DNA from: Phallusia mammillata
Taxonomy: Eukaryota; Chordata; Ascidiacea; Phlebobranchia; Ascidiidae
DNA length: 64,000 bases
Assembly: GCA_003260075.1 (NCBI GenBank)
Contig: QLIY01000159.1
Span: forward strand, 75,007-139,006
Direction of reading: 5' to 3'
Both the position numbers and the translations under genes were made by a program. Shown in pieces: positions 22,305 through 37,300 of the stretch; the stretch's first letter is position 1; each line of letters begins with the position of its first letter. The notes below the pieces were generated by a model. It worked only from the letters and a program-made list of their open reading frames with translations, was not told the origin of the DNA and searched no databases.

Positions 22305-25300
22305 GTATTTTATGTTTATTACATGGCGCTGCACAGTTTCTCCCTGCCCTCGCACTGTGATTATGTATCAATCACCAACATTAGCTCTGTTGTGTTTTGC
22401 TGTAACTTGAGACAGACGGGTTGTATTTTGTTGATGTTTCTTCAGTGATGTGCCCAACCCTATTTAAACGTTTATTTTTAAACCATACCCATGATTAGCA
22501 AAACCATTTATGAATCTACAATTGCTTGTTTCGGTATGATGTGGTTAACCTGAACACACCACGTTTACCGCAATCAATATAAAACCACCACAATCGACAA
22601 ATAGCCACTGTACAGGAGCACTCCATCCTGAGCCTAATTGATACAAGTCCCTAGGGAAAATTTCCATTTGCAACCGGCCAGTGAATTTCTGAATTCAATA
22701 ACATAATGCATTGCACGGTTTTAAGCAACTTTAGACTCCTGTAATGTTGACTTCAATTTCTTGATAGGTTTTCGAAGTCGACGAAGCGACTGGACTAGAA
22801 GACGACGTTAACACTGTACAAAAAGAAGGGGTGACGCGTATGGGCTATTTACATAAGGCCCCCGCATATGGAGTATCCAGCATTTCGATTCGTGTGAGTA
22901 TAAACAACAGTTTCTTGTAAGTTCATTTTATGTTTGCAAATAGCCTCGGTATACACATCACCGTATACTTGAAGACATGAAAGAACATGTTGCTAATGAT
23001 TGCAACAGAGCTTGTCGAACTTCTCACATATATATTCCTATTGACTTTTTTGTGTAAACTTTTGCAGCATTGAAAATGCAGTTTTGATTACAATCGAAGT
23101 TGGGTGGGCACTCTTAGGGTTGCCTGGTCAAGAATGACTTGCATTATTTTTTTACAATATTCCAGCACTCGTTCAATTCCGGACGTATTAGTTACAATTA
23201 ATCTGGTGCTTCCAGCACCAATCAATGTGTATGGGTGACATTTATTACTAAGGCAATTATTTTTTGACTTGTCAAAAAAAGTCAAAAATTTGTCAAAATT
23301 TTTAGAATAGGTCAAAAAATGTCAAAATTGTTTACAAAGTCAAATTTTTTTACAAAGTTAAAATTGTTTAGAAACTGCATTGTCGTGGTGTTGTAGAGGT
23401 TGCATGTCAGTGAACTTTTCATTTCACACCTTGTAGCCTACTTTATACTGTTGTAAATGGCCCATTAGCTACTTCTTGTGAATCATAAACCATCAAGTGA
23501 TTGAAATAATTAGGTTGACATGGTGTGATGCTCAACACACCTCAAAACGTGCAAAATTTTGGTAGGTTCCAAGTCATTTTACAGCAGCTGTAAGTTAGGT
23601 GCAGCTCTTGCTTCGGTTTTGCTTTAGATACTTCGTGTATCTTTCGTTTAGACAAATGTATTGAACAATTTTCGTTGTGTCTTAGCTGCAGTTTTTTGAC
23701 AGTGATTTTTGATTAGCTCATTTCCGTTTTCAGAATAAGCTAGGTATGCGTTCAGATTTTTGCCCTTCTGTTAGACTTTTGCACATTTTTCGCTCTAGTT
23801 AGATTGGCCTACAGCCATATTTAAACTTTTCGTACAATAATGTGTCATTTAACCACTTGAATTCTTCATAGGTCAAAATTATGTCAAAAAAAAGTTTTTT
23901 AAAGTCAAAATTTTCAATTTGTAGGTCAAAATTTGTCGTTTTTTAGGGCAAAAAATAATTGCCCTATTTATTACACATAAAAATCACTACAGTTGTACCT
24001 GCATCGCAAAAAGCAATTTACTAATTTGATGTTTAGTTATAAAAAGGTATCTTGCAGCGCGTCTGGTCAAGGCACGACTTTGATTTGTGACGTGAAAGGT
24101 GACGTCATATTTCCGACCAAGTTACATCCGCCCTTGCGCTTTAAGAACATAACTTTTGTCAGTGACGTAGGTTACAAGCCTTTTTTGCGCAAAACAGTCA
24201 AAATTCAGATTAAAGCAAGTGCTATAATTGATGTTTGGTATTTTTGTAGTCGTGCATTTTTCCAACACAAAATAGACCATTCACAATGCACCGATAGCTT
24301 GGTCTGTTTAAAAGCAAACAGCTTGAAGTGTCCTTTATACTTGAGTCATTTATATCTGCCATGACTTGAAATTTGCAATCGTACAAGAGCGTGTGAATAG
24401 CAGGAAAATTAACTGAGGAAATAGGTTACCATTGAATAAGATTTAGTGCCCTTCCTGTTTTGCCCGATCTTCAAACGTACTAGTATATAAATAATGTTAC
24501 ACACATTTTTTAGTTTAAATGATGCCGTGTCTAGATGACTGCTATTTTGTTCCAAGCATTAAATGTTTGTGGCAAACAGCTGACATCCAATTGTATGATG
24601 ACGCAATACTGCCAACACACCCAAGGAAGTAATTTGTCGTTGACAGTTCATTGTGGCACAGGAATGATTAAATGTTAACATACCAATGAGCTTGCAATGT
24701 TTTTACCAAAATGAACAGTTTAACCCAAAATGCTAACACATGGACACGACTCTTATTATTTTAACTGAACATTTTCACTGGTGCACTAATAAAGGATCTT
24801 CTAATGTCGTTTTCCAGATGTCAAGACTGCTGACCTGGTGTAGACACCTTTCCTGAACATTCAACCATGAACGGAACTATTTAACTTATGTTTGTTTTGT
24901 TCGTTGACAGTCATTCAAGCGTCGATATTTCCACCTGAAGCAACTCCCTGATAGCTCCTACATCCTCAACTATTACAAAGATGAAAAGATCAGCAAGGAC
25001 CCTAAAGGAGCTATATATCTTGATTCATGTATTGGTGCGCACACGGTGAGTCTGGTGAGTGCATGCATCAGTGCCTGGTGCAGTTTGTTATTTTGCTTCT
25101 TTTGTTTTTAAGAGTGCTGTTTACATTGGTTGCCCATTTTGCTGGGTTGTTGTTTCAATAGGCATTGAAGCGGTTTTTCGTTGAAAATAAGTCGCTGAGT
25201 GCTGTGTTACTAACGCATGTCGGTTTGTATTTTGTATAGATGTGTATTTATTGGGTGCAACTGCATAATTGGTGTTCATTTGATTAAATAAAAGTGATAA

Positions 25301-28300
25301 ATTGATATTCCTCTCTTTACTCGGAATCAAACTGACACGTTTGTCAAAAAAGGCCGGCGATCACTCTACCAGATTTCCCAAACCCACTCGAAAACTTAAC
25401 TTACAACTAGTTCCCACTGAAGCAAAAGATTTCACCAGTTTCAAGCATGTTTGTTTTTTTGTTCACCACACATCATTACTATGCATCTTGTAAAGCCATG
25501 CCCACGTACGTCGTGTGTTCGACGATGTGCTTTAAACGCACCTTGGATATTTGCAGACCACGAAGGGTAGAAAACATGCGTTTGAAGTTCGGATGCAGGA
25601 TCAGACCTGTCACTTGTTGGCTGCTGACACTGAATCTGACGCTAACGAATGGATAGCCACAATCAACATGGCTTTGCAAAACACCATAGAGGCGCAAGTC
25701 ATACAAAAGGACAAATGTGGTGAGTGCTGCATAAGTTCCGTTTTTCTGTTTACGATAAAACATTACCCGACATTTTTCAATTGGTACATGGCCAATCACG
25801 TAGTTTAAATAAGATCGTTGTTTGTACTACTTTCTATTTAGCAAAGTTATGCATTAGCATTGAGTTGTTGCATGACTTGCTTGTCGAAACTTGTGCACAG
25901 TTAAAGAACAATAGACTCTTATGATCGACGACCATCGCAATAGCCAATTTTCATTTGCACAGAACAAGAATCGAAACAAAACGGCGATTCATGCGGAAGT
26001 TTGGAAGGTGTCAAGAGTACAATGCATCCGGAACTGGTAAAATATGCACGAGAAACTGATCAGAAAAACTCGATGGCTCGAAAAGAGGGAAGACAAAATG
26101 TATTTCGTATCTACCCTGATTTCCAAAACCGATACGTCAAGGTGGGTGTCATAAGCCAACTATCTATTATCTGTTTATATTGTTTTTACTACTGCCAATG
26201 TGGAAAAAGATGAAAATATAGCTGATGATTACATGTGTTTTCCATAGTAAGGTAAACCCACAGCTAAAGTGAGTCCTATCTCATACTTTTTTTGTGTCAT
26301 ATTTGTTTTTTACGCAGTTTTACAGTACATTTACCAAGTCCAAAATATTTTTACAGTTACAAAAATTACAATTAAAGATACACTGATTTCCTATGCATCA
26401 TTTGTTTAGATGTTGCTTTTCAGCTATGATTTGTTCTGGCACATAAAGCTGTTGCCTACGCCCCTTTTATTCTTCCGATGCACTGACCAATATATTACTC
26501 ACGCCCTAATGGAAACGGTGACGTAACATGCAATTACATCGCCGCCCTGTCTGCGGCCGTCATAGCTAACTTTAGCTTTGTTGACTGTCTTATTTCAATC
26601 GAAACTTGCTTTGACATGTAGGCTTAACAAATGCTTTAACTTTAAAACCAAAAAATTCCGATCTATTTTTGTTCATTCGCCTCCAAGTTTAACCTTTTCA
26701 GTCTCATATTTACATTCACTGCCATTGTAAACGTTCGTCAATGTACCTCTGTTTACATAAGCGCTTAAGAAATCACCCCAGGCGAGTTGGACTTGGCCGT
26801 ACAAGTTTAAGGTGATCGTTCTTTTAGAACGCCAAATTTATCAAAAGTTCTTGATTTTGACATTCAGAACCCTGCCAATAAAGACAAATCTCCAGACATA
26901 GTTCCACCAACCATCCTTAAACCGTCTACCCGGGTTTTGGTGTCGTGCAAGAGCATTTCCTTCTCACTGACTGGGGTTGTTATTGATGGTGCTGAGGAAC
27001 CAGTCACTAATGTAAGTCAAGGGAGAAAGTGCATGTGTATTCATATGTTATATATTTGAATTGTAATCTAGGTGGAGCCGTTTTTTGTCACCTTGGCTTT
27101 GTATGACGTGACTGCTGGAAGGAAGATTTCAGCGGATTTGCAAGTGGATTTGAATCATCCACTTGTAAGTAAACACAAATTTATACGTTCTTTTACCTTC
27201 TCTTTATTATCATATTATTGTTCAGTAATAACCGAAATGACTGATTTTATTTTCGTTGAGAAATTAACCTCATGTGAAAACCCTTAGTGTTCTGTCTGAA
27301 AAAGAAATCACGCATTTATCAGTACAGTAACTAGATGACACTGTACAAAGCAATATCACAATTCACTTTACTTTATTACACGTTATAATTCGTATGAAGG
27401 CAACTTGAAATAACGTATAATTGTTTTACTTGTGACGTAGGTTCGACGTATGATCCCCGATCGCGCTTTGACGAACACAAAGCGAACTTCAAACATATCG
27501 GAGGATCCAAAAGTGGGCGAACCTACATTACAGAAAGTCGACACACAATGGATTGCTTATCCGAAACAGGTAAGTCTTCGCATTTTACTACCTTGGTCAA
27601 ACCGAAAGCGTTTAGCACACTTAGCCCTTATGCAACATCTACGTAAGTTGGATAAATCATTTATCTTTTTGATATAATAAGTGTGTGTTTGCCATTGTCA
27701 TGCCTTAAATAAATTTCGTGGTAACATGATTTTAAAAATATTTCGTGTTAACATTTTGCAGGGAATTTTCTCGGTGACGAAACCTCACAGCGAAATCTAT
27801 CTTGTGGCGAAGATTGAAAAAGTTTTGCAGGGCAGCATTAAGTCGTGCGCACAACCCTACATGAAATTTGACAGTGACAATCACAAAACTGCTTTGAAAG
27901 TAAGCTTTACTGCTTATATTTTTGACAAAAATCGGAAGCACAATCGTTAAGATCTACTTACAGTTTTACATAGGATTTGTATGCCTTATGATTTAATAGC
28001 TTTTTAAAGTTGTAAGGTTGCGTAGGATATTTATCTTTTAATACATTTTTGCAATATAACTTAACATGTTCCCTAAAAATATCGTATGTTTGCAAGTCTT
28101 AGATGAGGGTGATTAAGATATGGCGTTTGATTGCTAAATCCCTGGTTTGTTGAGCAAGCACGGGTATTTGCTTGGGCAACGATTTCACTTTAACCAATAT
28201 TTGCCCACTCTTGGTCACGCGGCAGTGTAATGAAGTTTTATGGGGTTGCGCGCTTAACCCAAATTGCAACTGCATCCCTTGTCAAATTATTTAGTCTTTG

Positions 28301-31300
28301 TTATTGTAGTCCAGTTTTGTAACAAAATCAAAACCAAACCAGTGAGCGTTTTCCCTTATGTCTGTGTTTAAATGTGGCAATATATGTCGGTAAATGCATT
28401 TCTTTATGTTGTGAATCGGCTCCTTGGTACAACTGACTTAGTGACACGTTGGGTTGCTAATCAAGTTTTAGCTCATTTGTGGATATTTTTACACAGGTAT
28501 TAAAGCATGCGAAAACAGCTTGCCAGAGATTAGGACAATACCGTATGCCATTCGCGTGGACAGCAAAGTGAGTATTGGTCATCAGTACTTCGACTGAATG
28601 TTTGGCTTTTTTGAAATCCTCGCTTTTCAATATTTTGACACAAGAATTTTCAAAAAATCATTTTTTTCAAAAATATCTGGAAGGAGAAATTCATACATCC
28701 ATGCGCTTTTAACGTTAATTTATTGCTTTCGGCATAATAAACAAAGTGTAAACCTAAATGTATCAACATATCCGTTTTTGAGGTAGCAAATGTATATGTG
28801 GTGTGAAGTAGATAATTAAAAAAACATTTGTCGTTAGGCAACTGTTCACCGACACCAAGGGTAACATTAATCAACATGGATTTGAAGTTGTTTACAAACA
28901 GGAATCGTCCAAACTAGCTGAAGAAGATTTGCTGAAATTTCTTTCTGACTTTAAAAGGTAATTATTCAGTCTTATTTACTAACCGGACTATTTGGCGCGT
29001 AGAATTGTTTTGGTTTGAACTTCGCTATTGGTAAAGGCGAATATGAAAAAAATACAAGAACCTAAATATTTTAAATTAATTAAAACCTTTTTATTTGCAT
29101 CCGCCCCGGTTATGCTGTCTCGATATTTTGGCAAGTGGTTCGATAATGTCAACGAACTTGTGTGACCTGCTTAGTGTTCCACCAATGTGGATGACATTAC
29201 ATGACAATTACCAATCGTGGAAAGCACTCAATGTTTCAAATGTCGTTTGGACAATAATCCGGTCATGGCCCACGAAGTAAACTTTACGCTTGAGTGATAT
29301 GAAATTGTGTGTTCTGCAGTACGTACTTCCCTTAGAATCGTTACCTTTGCAAATAAATTTAAGGTATTGTATGCAAACATAATGGTTTTACGTTCGGCCC
29401 ACTACCCAGCATTTAAGGATTGGCTCTGTAGACTCTTGGCGACCTTTAGACATTTCGTTGTGCCCCACATAAAATATTTATTCGTTTTACCAACCTTTTT
29501 ACGAATGCGTGCTGTTCCGAATTTTTGATGTAAAATAAAAATTTAACATTGTTTGTTTTTTAGACCCGAAAAATTGTCAAAGCTCGAATATATTGATTGT
29601 GATTTGCGACTTGGAATTGATTCGGTTCCCAGAGATTTGCCAAGTAAGAGATTTAATTAATTTTGTGGTATTATGGGTCCCCTTCCCTGAAGGGGACACA
29701 TATTGATTTTACTCGGAATGTTTTTGTTTTTTTTGTTTTTTTTCTTTTTTTTTTCTTCCCAAAGTTTGTCTGACTCGTTTTTCCATCAATGTTTGATGGA
29801 TTTGGCTGAAATTTACACAGATGGTAGATATAGTTATGTAGATGTGCATCCCACTTTGTTTTTGTTGATAACCCCAGTATTTACCCCGCTAGCCCCCTAA
29901 AATGGGTGAGTTTTTAAACAGTGTCAGAATTGGCTGAAATTTGGATTTCTTGTATAGTATGCCATTTATAGGTGTCGATTGTTGTGTTCAACCCTGTAGT
30001 CCTAACATTTCCCCCACAAGCCCCTAAAGTGTAAAACGTATTTGTATGTTACTGGGCACCACAAACGAAAGATTTCTTTGGAGCAATAGTGTTACAAGGG
30101 CAACCAGTTGTATTTTGCTCGTTGGTGGGTTGCTTGGTGGTCGTTTTTGCGCCATGGGGCTTGTTAACAGCCCTATGACGTCAGAAACATTAACGGTTGT
30201 TGCTCAAAACACCTCTAGTGGTCGAAATTTTAAACATTGGCGGATTGGGCTGAAATTTTGCAGTACTATTGATTGAGTCGTTGTGGTTTTTATATATTTT
30301 TTAGTTTGTGTGTCGAACCCAATTAGTTGCCCTACTAGCCCCCTAAAATGGGTCAGTTTTTTAAAACGTTAAATAGGACATACTTCAAACAATATCTGCA
30401 GATATTCACCCCAATGCATTTGTATTCTACATAGTATTATTATTTAAGCCCAGTGCCGATCACTGTGTTTTACCTTACAACACCCGACTTTCTCATGGTT
30501 ATCTCTTGAATTGCATTATTTTCAACTTTGCATGTGTGGGGACCCATGAGTTTTTGCCTGCAGAAACGACTAAAGTTATAAAAGACGATGGCTAATATGG
30601 GACCCAATACAAAATAAGCATAGGAAATATATTTATGTTTTAAAATAGGTTATAGTGTATATGCAAGGGCAATATGTGCTAAGCCACCCTTCTAGTTTTT
30701 ATGGAAATTAATCGCCTGCTGTGTGATGGATTTTATTTGTTTCCAAAAAAAGGATTAATCTCACATCAGAAACCACATAACGTATTGATTCGTTGAAAAT
30801 AGATATTGCTGCGTTTTTGTTTTATCTATCAACAATGTCTGTTTCGCTCCGGGCGTTACGATGATGGAAATACACTGAACTCCTTTGTTGTTACTTCTAA
30901 AAAGCAGAATGTTTTAATAAACACGAAAAAGGCCGGTATAATTTTTAACCTAAATGTTAGTGCCAAAAGATAAATACAATTTCCTGATTACTTGAAGACA
31001 TTCTTACTTCGTCGTTGGTCCCGGTCAGACCGTACATGCCCACGTCATCACCTACGTCAGGAAAGTTGAACAGTGGTGGAACTGAACCGGTGATGGAAGT
31101 CGACGAATTTCTCAAAAACTCTCCCACCGACCAACACCCAAACATGGAGTACACGAACCATTGTTATATTTATCCCAAAGCCATCAATTACGACAATCAA
31201 AAGACATTTGCAAAGGTACATTTGTAAAACCTTCTGTATGATAATATACAATAAATAGTAAAATCGTTTTTATCACCTACATATCTATTAAAAAAGCACA

Positions 31301-34300
31301 TACTTACTGCTGTTTTGTTTATGTTTACCATTTGCTTTGTATTTTAGGCTTGTAGTACCTTTCGTCATTTATTATTGTTTGCTGCCAAATAAACAGTTGT
31401 CTTAGAACTTTTTGTACAGCAAATTATTTTCTTTATTGATAGACACCTTTTCGTAACACACTTAAAAACTACTACGTTTGGGCCCCGACAATAAAAAAAA
31501 CTACCTTTTGGCCCCGACAATAAAAAAGGTTGAGGACGGCTGGTTTTGAGTTTGCTAGTAAAGGTAATATCTTTCTGAAACAAACATAAAACCTACCCTC
31601 CCCAATTAACATTTAAGTGTACACCACCAATATTTCATTATTTCCCCGTTTTTCCTTGGTATATTACATACAGCGTACTTAACCTGCACATATTTCTTAT
31701 TTTTCAGGCTCGCAACATTGCAGTTGTGGCCGAATTTCGTGATTCGGATGCAGAAGGTGCTCAACCTCTCCGTTCATTCCACAAACGACCTGGTCCACCA
31801 GGGACGGGTGCATTCACCACCCGTGTATCAGCCGCTGTACTTCACCATCACGAAAAACCCGAGTTTTACGAAGAGGTTGGTTGTTTGGGAACTCAGCTTT
31901 TGTGGGTCTTGCGTCTTGAGTACCGTGTAACTGTTGGGTCACCCGTCTCAAATACACACCTGGATGTAAAGCTTTCTTTAGATGAAGTTGTTTGTTAAAA
32001 TATAATGTTTAATTTTATAACAAAGGAAATGAAGGCCACACGTATGCTCAATTGACACACTTTACATACTATTTAGTCTACATTTTTTACACATACACAC
32101 CTTAGTTACCAGTTAACAGTTAAACACTTAAATCCGTTGAGATGTTTATTCACGACCTACAAAAACTGCTAGTTCGTCTATGTTAAATTATGTGTTTTGT
32201 TGTTTTAAGTGGAAGCTTTCTCTCCCCACCCAACTCCATCATGGTCACCACATCCTATTCTCTTTCTATCATGTTATTGTTGACACAAACGCAAAAAAGA
32301 AGGATTCCGTGCAGATGGAAGGTGAGTTATGACCGCTAGGTGGGGACACAGATCCGCCACACTAGGAGTGTCTTCGTTACTTAACATATTTGGGCCAAAC
32401 TTCTAGATCATATGATTTTCACGAATAAAATTTCCGTGTTTGTTTTAATGAATCAAAACAATAGATGCAGTTGTTTGACGAAATTTTTTACTGAAGCTTC
32501 AGAAATTGTTTACTAGCGTGTCGTATCTCTGTAGAATTGTGGACCTATTGCCAGTAAATACGTTCCGTTGTTCAACAAATTTTCAATAGCACTGCCACAC
32601 ACATTTGCCTTCACCCGCACCTTTAACACGTGTACCTCTCTACAACACAAATCCATTAACGCAAACCACCTTTTTGCTGAAACACAAACTCCTCTGTTCG
32701 CAGTCGGTCATGCTTGGGTGCCTCTACTGACGAAGGACGGGCGAGTGACGTGTGGTGAACATCAGGTGCCTGTAGCAGGAAATCTTCAACCTGGTTATCT
32801 CGCACTACACGACCAATTGGCGCTCGGAAAGGTGAGTGTTAACTGCTGACACCTAATTTCGAAACTCTATCGTGGCATTGTGATAGAAATTGCGAGCTTT
32901 ACACAAGCCTTATATTAGGTTTTTGTCCCAAAACAAAATGTGTTGTGTATGGAGAATGCATTGGGATGTTTAGCAGAAAGATTGGGCCTTAACAAAACGG
33001 AAAAAATAGACAGTGTCGTGAATGATATAGATAAATTAAATGTTATTGGTTTATCCACGGTATAGCTTGATGTGAATTAACACACGTTCTAATACATGAG
33101 TCGCTTAATAACGGTTTATGTTCCTTCCTGTGCAAACATGTGCGGTTATTATTTATATTTGAGCAGCAAGACGTGCGAGTATACAGTGATAAATCTTGTT
33201 GATCATACGTCGTCATAATAGCCTCAAGACAATTTTTCTGTCTTAATCTTTTTATCATACTGTTTGTGCTACGGTGTTGGAATACTACACTTAATTGTGC
33301 GACGTTGGGAAGAACTCCACTGTCAATAGATTTGTTTAAACGACGTTAAATATACCTATGGTCATGGTTGTGTTAAGCAACAAGTGTTTTGCTGGATACA
33401 AATTAAATCGGCAGGAACCATGTATAACATTTGATGGCACGATTATCCACATCACACACTTTGCAATTTAGCGATATTTATCAGTTGTTAATCACGGTTT
33501 ATCCTATTTCGCCGAACCTCCGTAATGTTTATCGGATGAAAGTGTGTGAGGCGGTCTAAAACCCAGTAAACATCCGTGGCAGGTGGTCTGTCAGCTGTCA
33601 CACCATATATGGATATGCCGTCTTTCTCACCAGACGGTAATCGAATTCACCTAATGCGGGCTTTGACAGAAAAGAATACTAGCGTTGTTGCATGGAAATG
33701 CCAACCTGCAAAAATTATGTGATGTACCAGAGTTGTTAATGTGACTATACTCTGGACCATTTCGTTGTCGTTTAGAGGCGGAACTTTTATAAGACTTAGG
33801 CGGTAGAGTAATGTAGTATGTTAGAAAACCACTGGTATAGGGAACATAGCAAAATTTGCAAGTTAATGTCAGCTGCCATTGGTTTATATGCGTGTCGGTT
33901 GTTTTTCCTTTGTTTTTCCAACAAAGAGCGCGTGGACAAATGTACCAAAGATACACGCTTTAGAAATCGCTAGCGTGCCTAATTTTTCTATTTTTTATGT
34001 TTCTGTACGATACACTTTTGTTACCAGAATAAACGATTTGTTTGGCTTTCAGCTTAGTTACAATCGTGCGGTGGTAAACACCTATTTATCATACATTCTT
34101 TACAATGAGTTTCTAACCACTTTTTCCTCACAGACTGAAGCAGTTTTAAAACCACTGTTACACAACCACAAACCTCTACAGTTTTTAATTCAGAAATCGA
34201 TGCGTTTGGCAAGCGAGCATGTGTCATTGCGGGCAAATGCGCTTGAGGGTTGAAGATAAGACTGGGAATGTAGGCGACCACAAACTGCGTTTTGCCTTTA

Positions 34301-37300
34301 CTGTGATTGACGTCTACCGCTGTGAGATCGAATTCATTATCGATCCGCCAAGCTTAATTCTGGTTGCTTGCTGGGTGAAAGTCAAACCCTTCGCGTGTGG
34401 CTTGCTCGTCACGGCCTTGCTCACTTTCTATTTTTGTGCTCGGGCGTAAGTCGGATAAACCTTTATTAGTTGACTTGGTTCCGCTCGTTTGCTGCAATTT
34501 AAACTCTATTTTGCATGTTTAGTTTTTAAGTCTAGAGGCGCGTTTCATTTGCGCCACATTAACCTTTAGCAGCTTGTCGATTTTAATTTACCAATTTCGT
34601 TTGTAGCACATAGCTTGGACTGGTCTAATACGTAAAAAACTTGACTAAATTCCCAAAAGTGGTGGAAAAATATATAGCACTGTCTATTTAAATGAACTCA
34701 TTTTTAATATCAAAATTTTCAGCGTTTTTTATTGCGTCTTATACTCTTACGCAACAAGTAAAGCGAAAACCTTAACGTAGTAACACCTTTACGACAAACA
34801 ACGAGAAAATGAACCTTTAAGTGTGATTTAAAGACACTGAACAAATAGCAACGTAAATAAAATAAATATATTTAGAGTGTGAAAAGTTGAAATGCAATTG
34901 CTAAAGACGGTGAAAATGAATTTTGCAACATCCGTGATTCGATTGTCATTGATTTGTACTCTCGTTAATGAAAATTATACTTGCAACCCTTACAGCGTTG
35001 TGGCAACACAAATGATTGTGACTTAAACGAACGAGAAATGGGTTTTTAATGGCAAGTTTTTGTGTGCGTTTGAACTTGTACTTCGCATATAACGTCGATC
35101 AACGACGCAATAACGGAGCTATGACGTGAGTTATAAAGTCGCCTTGATGAAGAGATTTCGTGTTTGACGTCATTGACTTCAATCGTTGCCTGTCATGGAC
35201 ATCATTGTGCCACTCATAGATCTGGCGCGGGCTGCAGCCTCTTCGGTCAACAAGTTTGATGTAGCACCTTTGTACAGCGCATAACTCGTTCCAGTTTTGT
35301 AACGCTGCTGGGCAAAGGCAGCTGTCACATCCACAGCCTCATCCAGCTGGATCGAGTAGCCCGAGAAAGTTGTGTAGTGTGAAGGACTGTGGCCGTACGC
35401 CACGCCTTGACGCAGTCTCACCCAAACTACGTCACCTCGCCGCAGCTGCATCACTGCCGTTGCTGACGTCGTCTCGAACCTCGAGTCCTGATTGGTTGCT
35501 GAGCTGATCATTTCGCCGTTTCGCATCAGGTGGACGTAGAGTGGCCCGCTGCTTCTACAACGCAAGATATGCACGTGGAAAACGTAGATTCCTGCCGCTG
35601 GTACAATAAAGCAACCGGTGGCGGAACGGTATGCGCCGCCTTGGTTTGTTATCACGTGATCAAAGCAGATCCCACGGTTGTTTCCCTGGAAGTTTCTCGA
35701 AAGACCAGCCATAAATGCGACCTTTTCCTGGTGGCAACACAGCGTACTGCCGCTGCTCATGCCCGTGTTTGTACGTGAATGTGTTGAGCGTCCTGGTGGA
35801 CCTGGCGGTCCGGGCTCGCCTTTAATTGAAGGTCCAGGCAACCCCATGTCACCCTTTATTCCTTTCTCCCCACGGCCGCTTCTGCCTTGACTACCTGGGC
35901 GTCCGTGTCTTCCTTGCTGTCCGGTCATTCCCTTTTCTCCCTTCATACCTCGTGATCCTTTCATGCCTGGAGGACCCTGAGGCCCAGTCGGACCAGGCTC
36001 ACCGACCTCTCCTTGTGTTCCAGATTCTCCGTTCAGCAACCCATCGCTGTCAGTTTGACGTTTCGGTATTCCAGGAGGACCTGGGGGTCCTGGCAATCCT
36101 GGTGTCCCAGGGTTTCCTGGTTGTCCATCCTGGCCGCTTTCACCTTTCTTTCCTTCAACGGCACGACCTGGTGGACCTTGCGGTCCAGGTGGCCCAGGAA
36201 GGCCAATTCCGGGTTCTCCTGCCGGTCCTTGGTCGCCTTTAATGCTTTCACCAGGTATACCGTCGATTCCGTCCTGTCCAGGGCGACCTGGTGGTCCGAC
36301 AATTCCAATACCTGCTTCACCTTTGGGGCCTCTTGGGCCCGCAACTTCACGCGTGACTTTGGACGTTTCAATGTCACTGGAGGAAAATCCTGGTGGCCCT
36401 CTAAGTCCTGGAGGTCCTGTCATGCCTTTCTCGCCTTGCATTCCCTTTTCGCCTTGTGGGCCTTCCACGCCTGTGACTGTGATCGGAGAATTGCGAAATT
36501 CTTCATAGTCAATCTTGCCAGTCGGTCCTGGCGGGCCTGGTGGTCCTGGTTTGCCTACTTCAGACGTTCCTGGTTCTCCCTTGGGCCCACGTGGTCCACA
36601 ATCTCCTTTTAATCCAAATCCAGGGGGTCCTGGGATACCTTGCAGACCAGGTGGTCCCTGAATTCCGGGATGTCCAGCTTTTCCGGGAGGCCCTGGCATG
36701 CCCGGAAATCCTGCCGGTCCTTGTAGCCCAGGAGGTCCTTGCGAGCCGGGTGGGCCCTGTGTTAAGCGGTTTAACGTATGCAGCAATAGAGTAACATCAG
36801 ACGCCCCACCGCCGCCATTGCCACAGCAGCCGCAAGCACAACCGCAGCTACAGCCTGTGTTGCAGTGTGTTGCGCAGGATGAGGTAGAAGAACAGGCACT
36901 TGAGCTTGAACTCTCACATGAAGACGACCCTGTGCAGTTCGACTCGCATTCTGCACCCTCAGAAGTAGTCGTCGTTTCTTCCGATCTGTGCACTTCAACC
37001 TCGACCTCATGTTGAGTGCTTTGCCGGATCCTCGTGTCCACAAGTTTTCTTACCGTCTGCGGTTCGTTGCTTTCTGGTGGACGCATAAATCGAAGTTGTG
37101 GCGCAACTAGCTCTTCATTTCCATCTTGTGCTGTGGCGCCTTGAGCCGCTGTAGACAATATTAACCCAATGGCAATTGCCATAACATACATGTTGTTTAA
37201 TAACATTACACTGCAATCTGTAATGCAAAACAAAATCTAATAATATGTTGAAATCAACCACAAATCTTCACAATAAATCTAAACCGTCAAAGGAAAGTTT

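Noticed and set aside
36013-36612. Long plus-strand ORF (199 aa) and neighbours 35826-36242, 36242-36508, 36540-36794
   Set aside because: They are antisense or frame shadows of the Gly-X-Y repeats of the minus-strand collagen exon; the periodic GGN codons keep other frames open.
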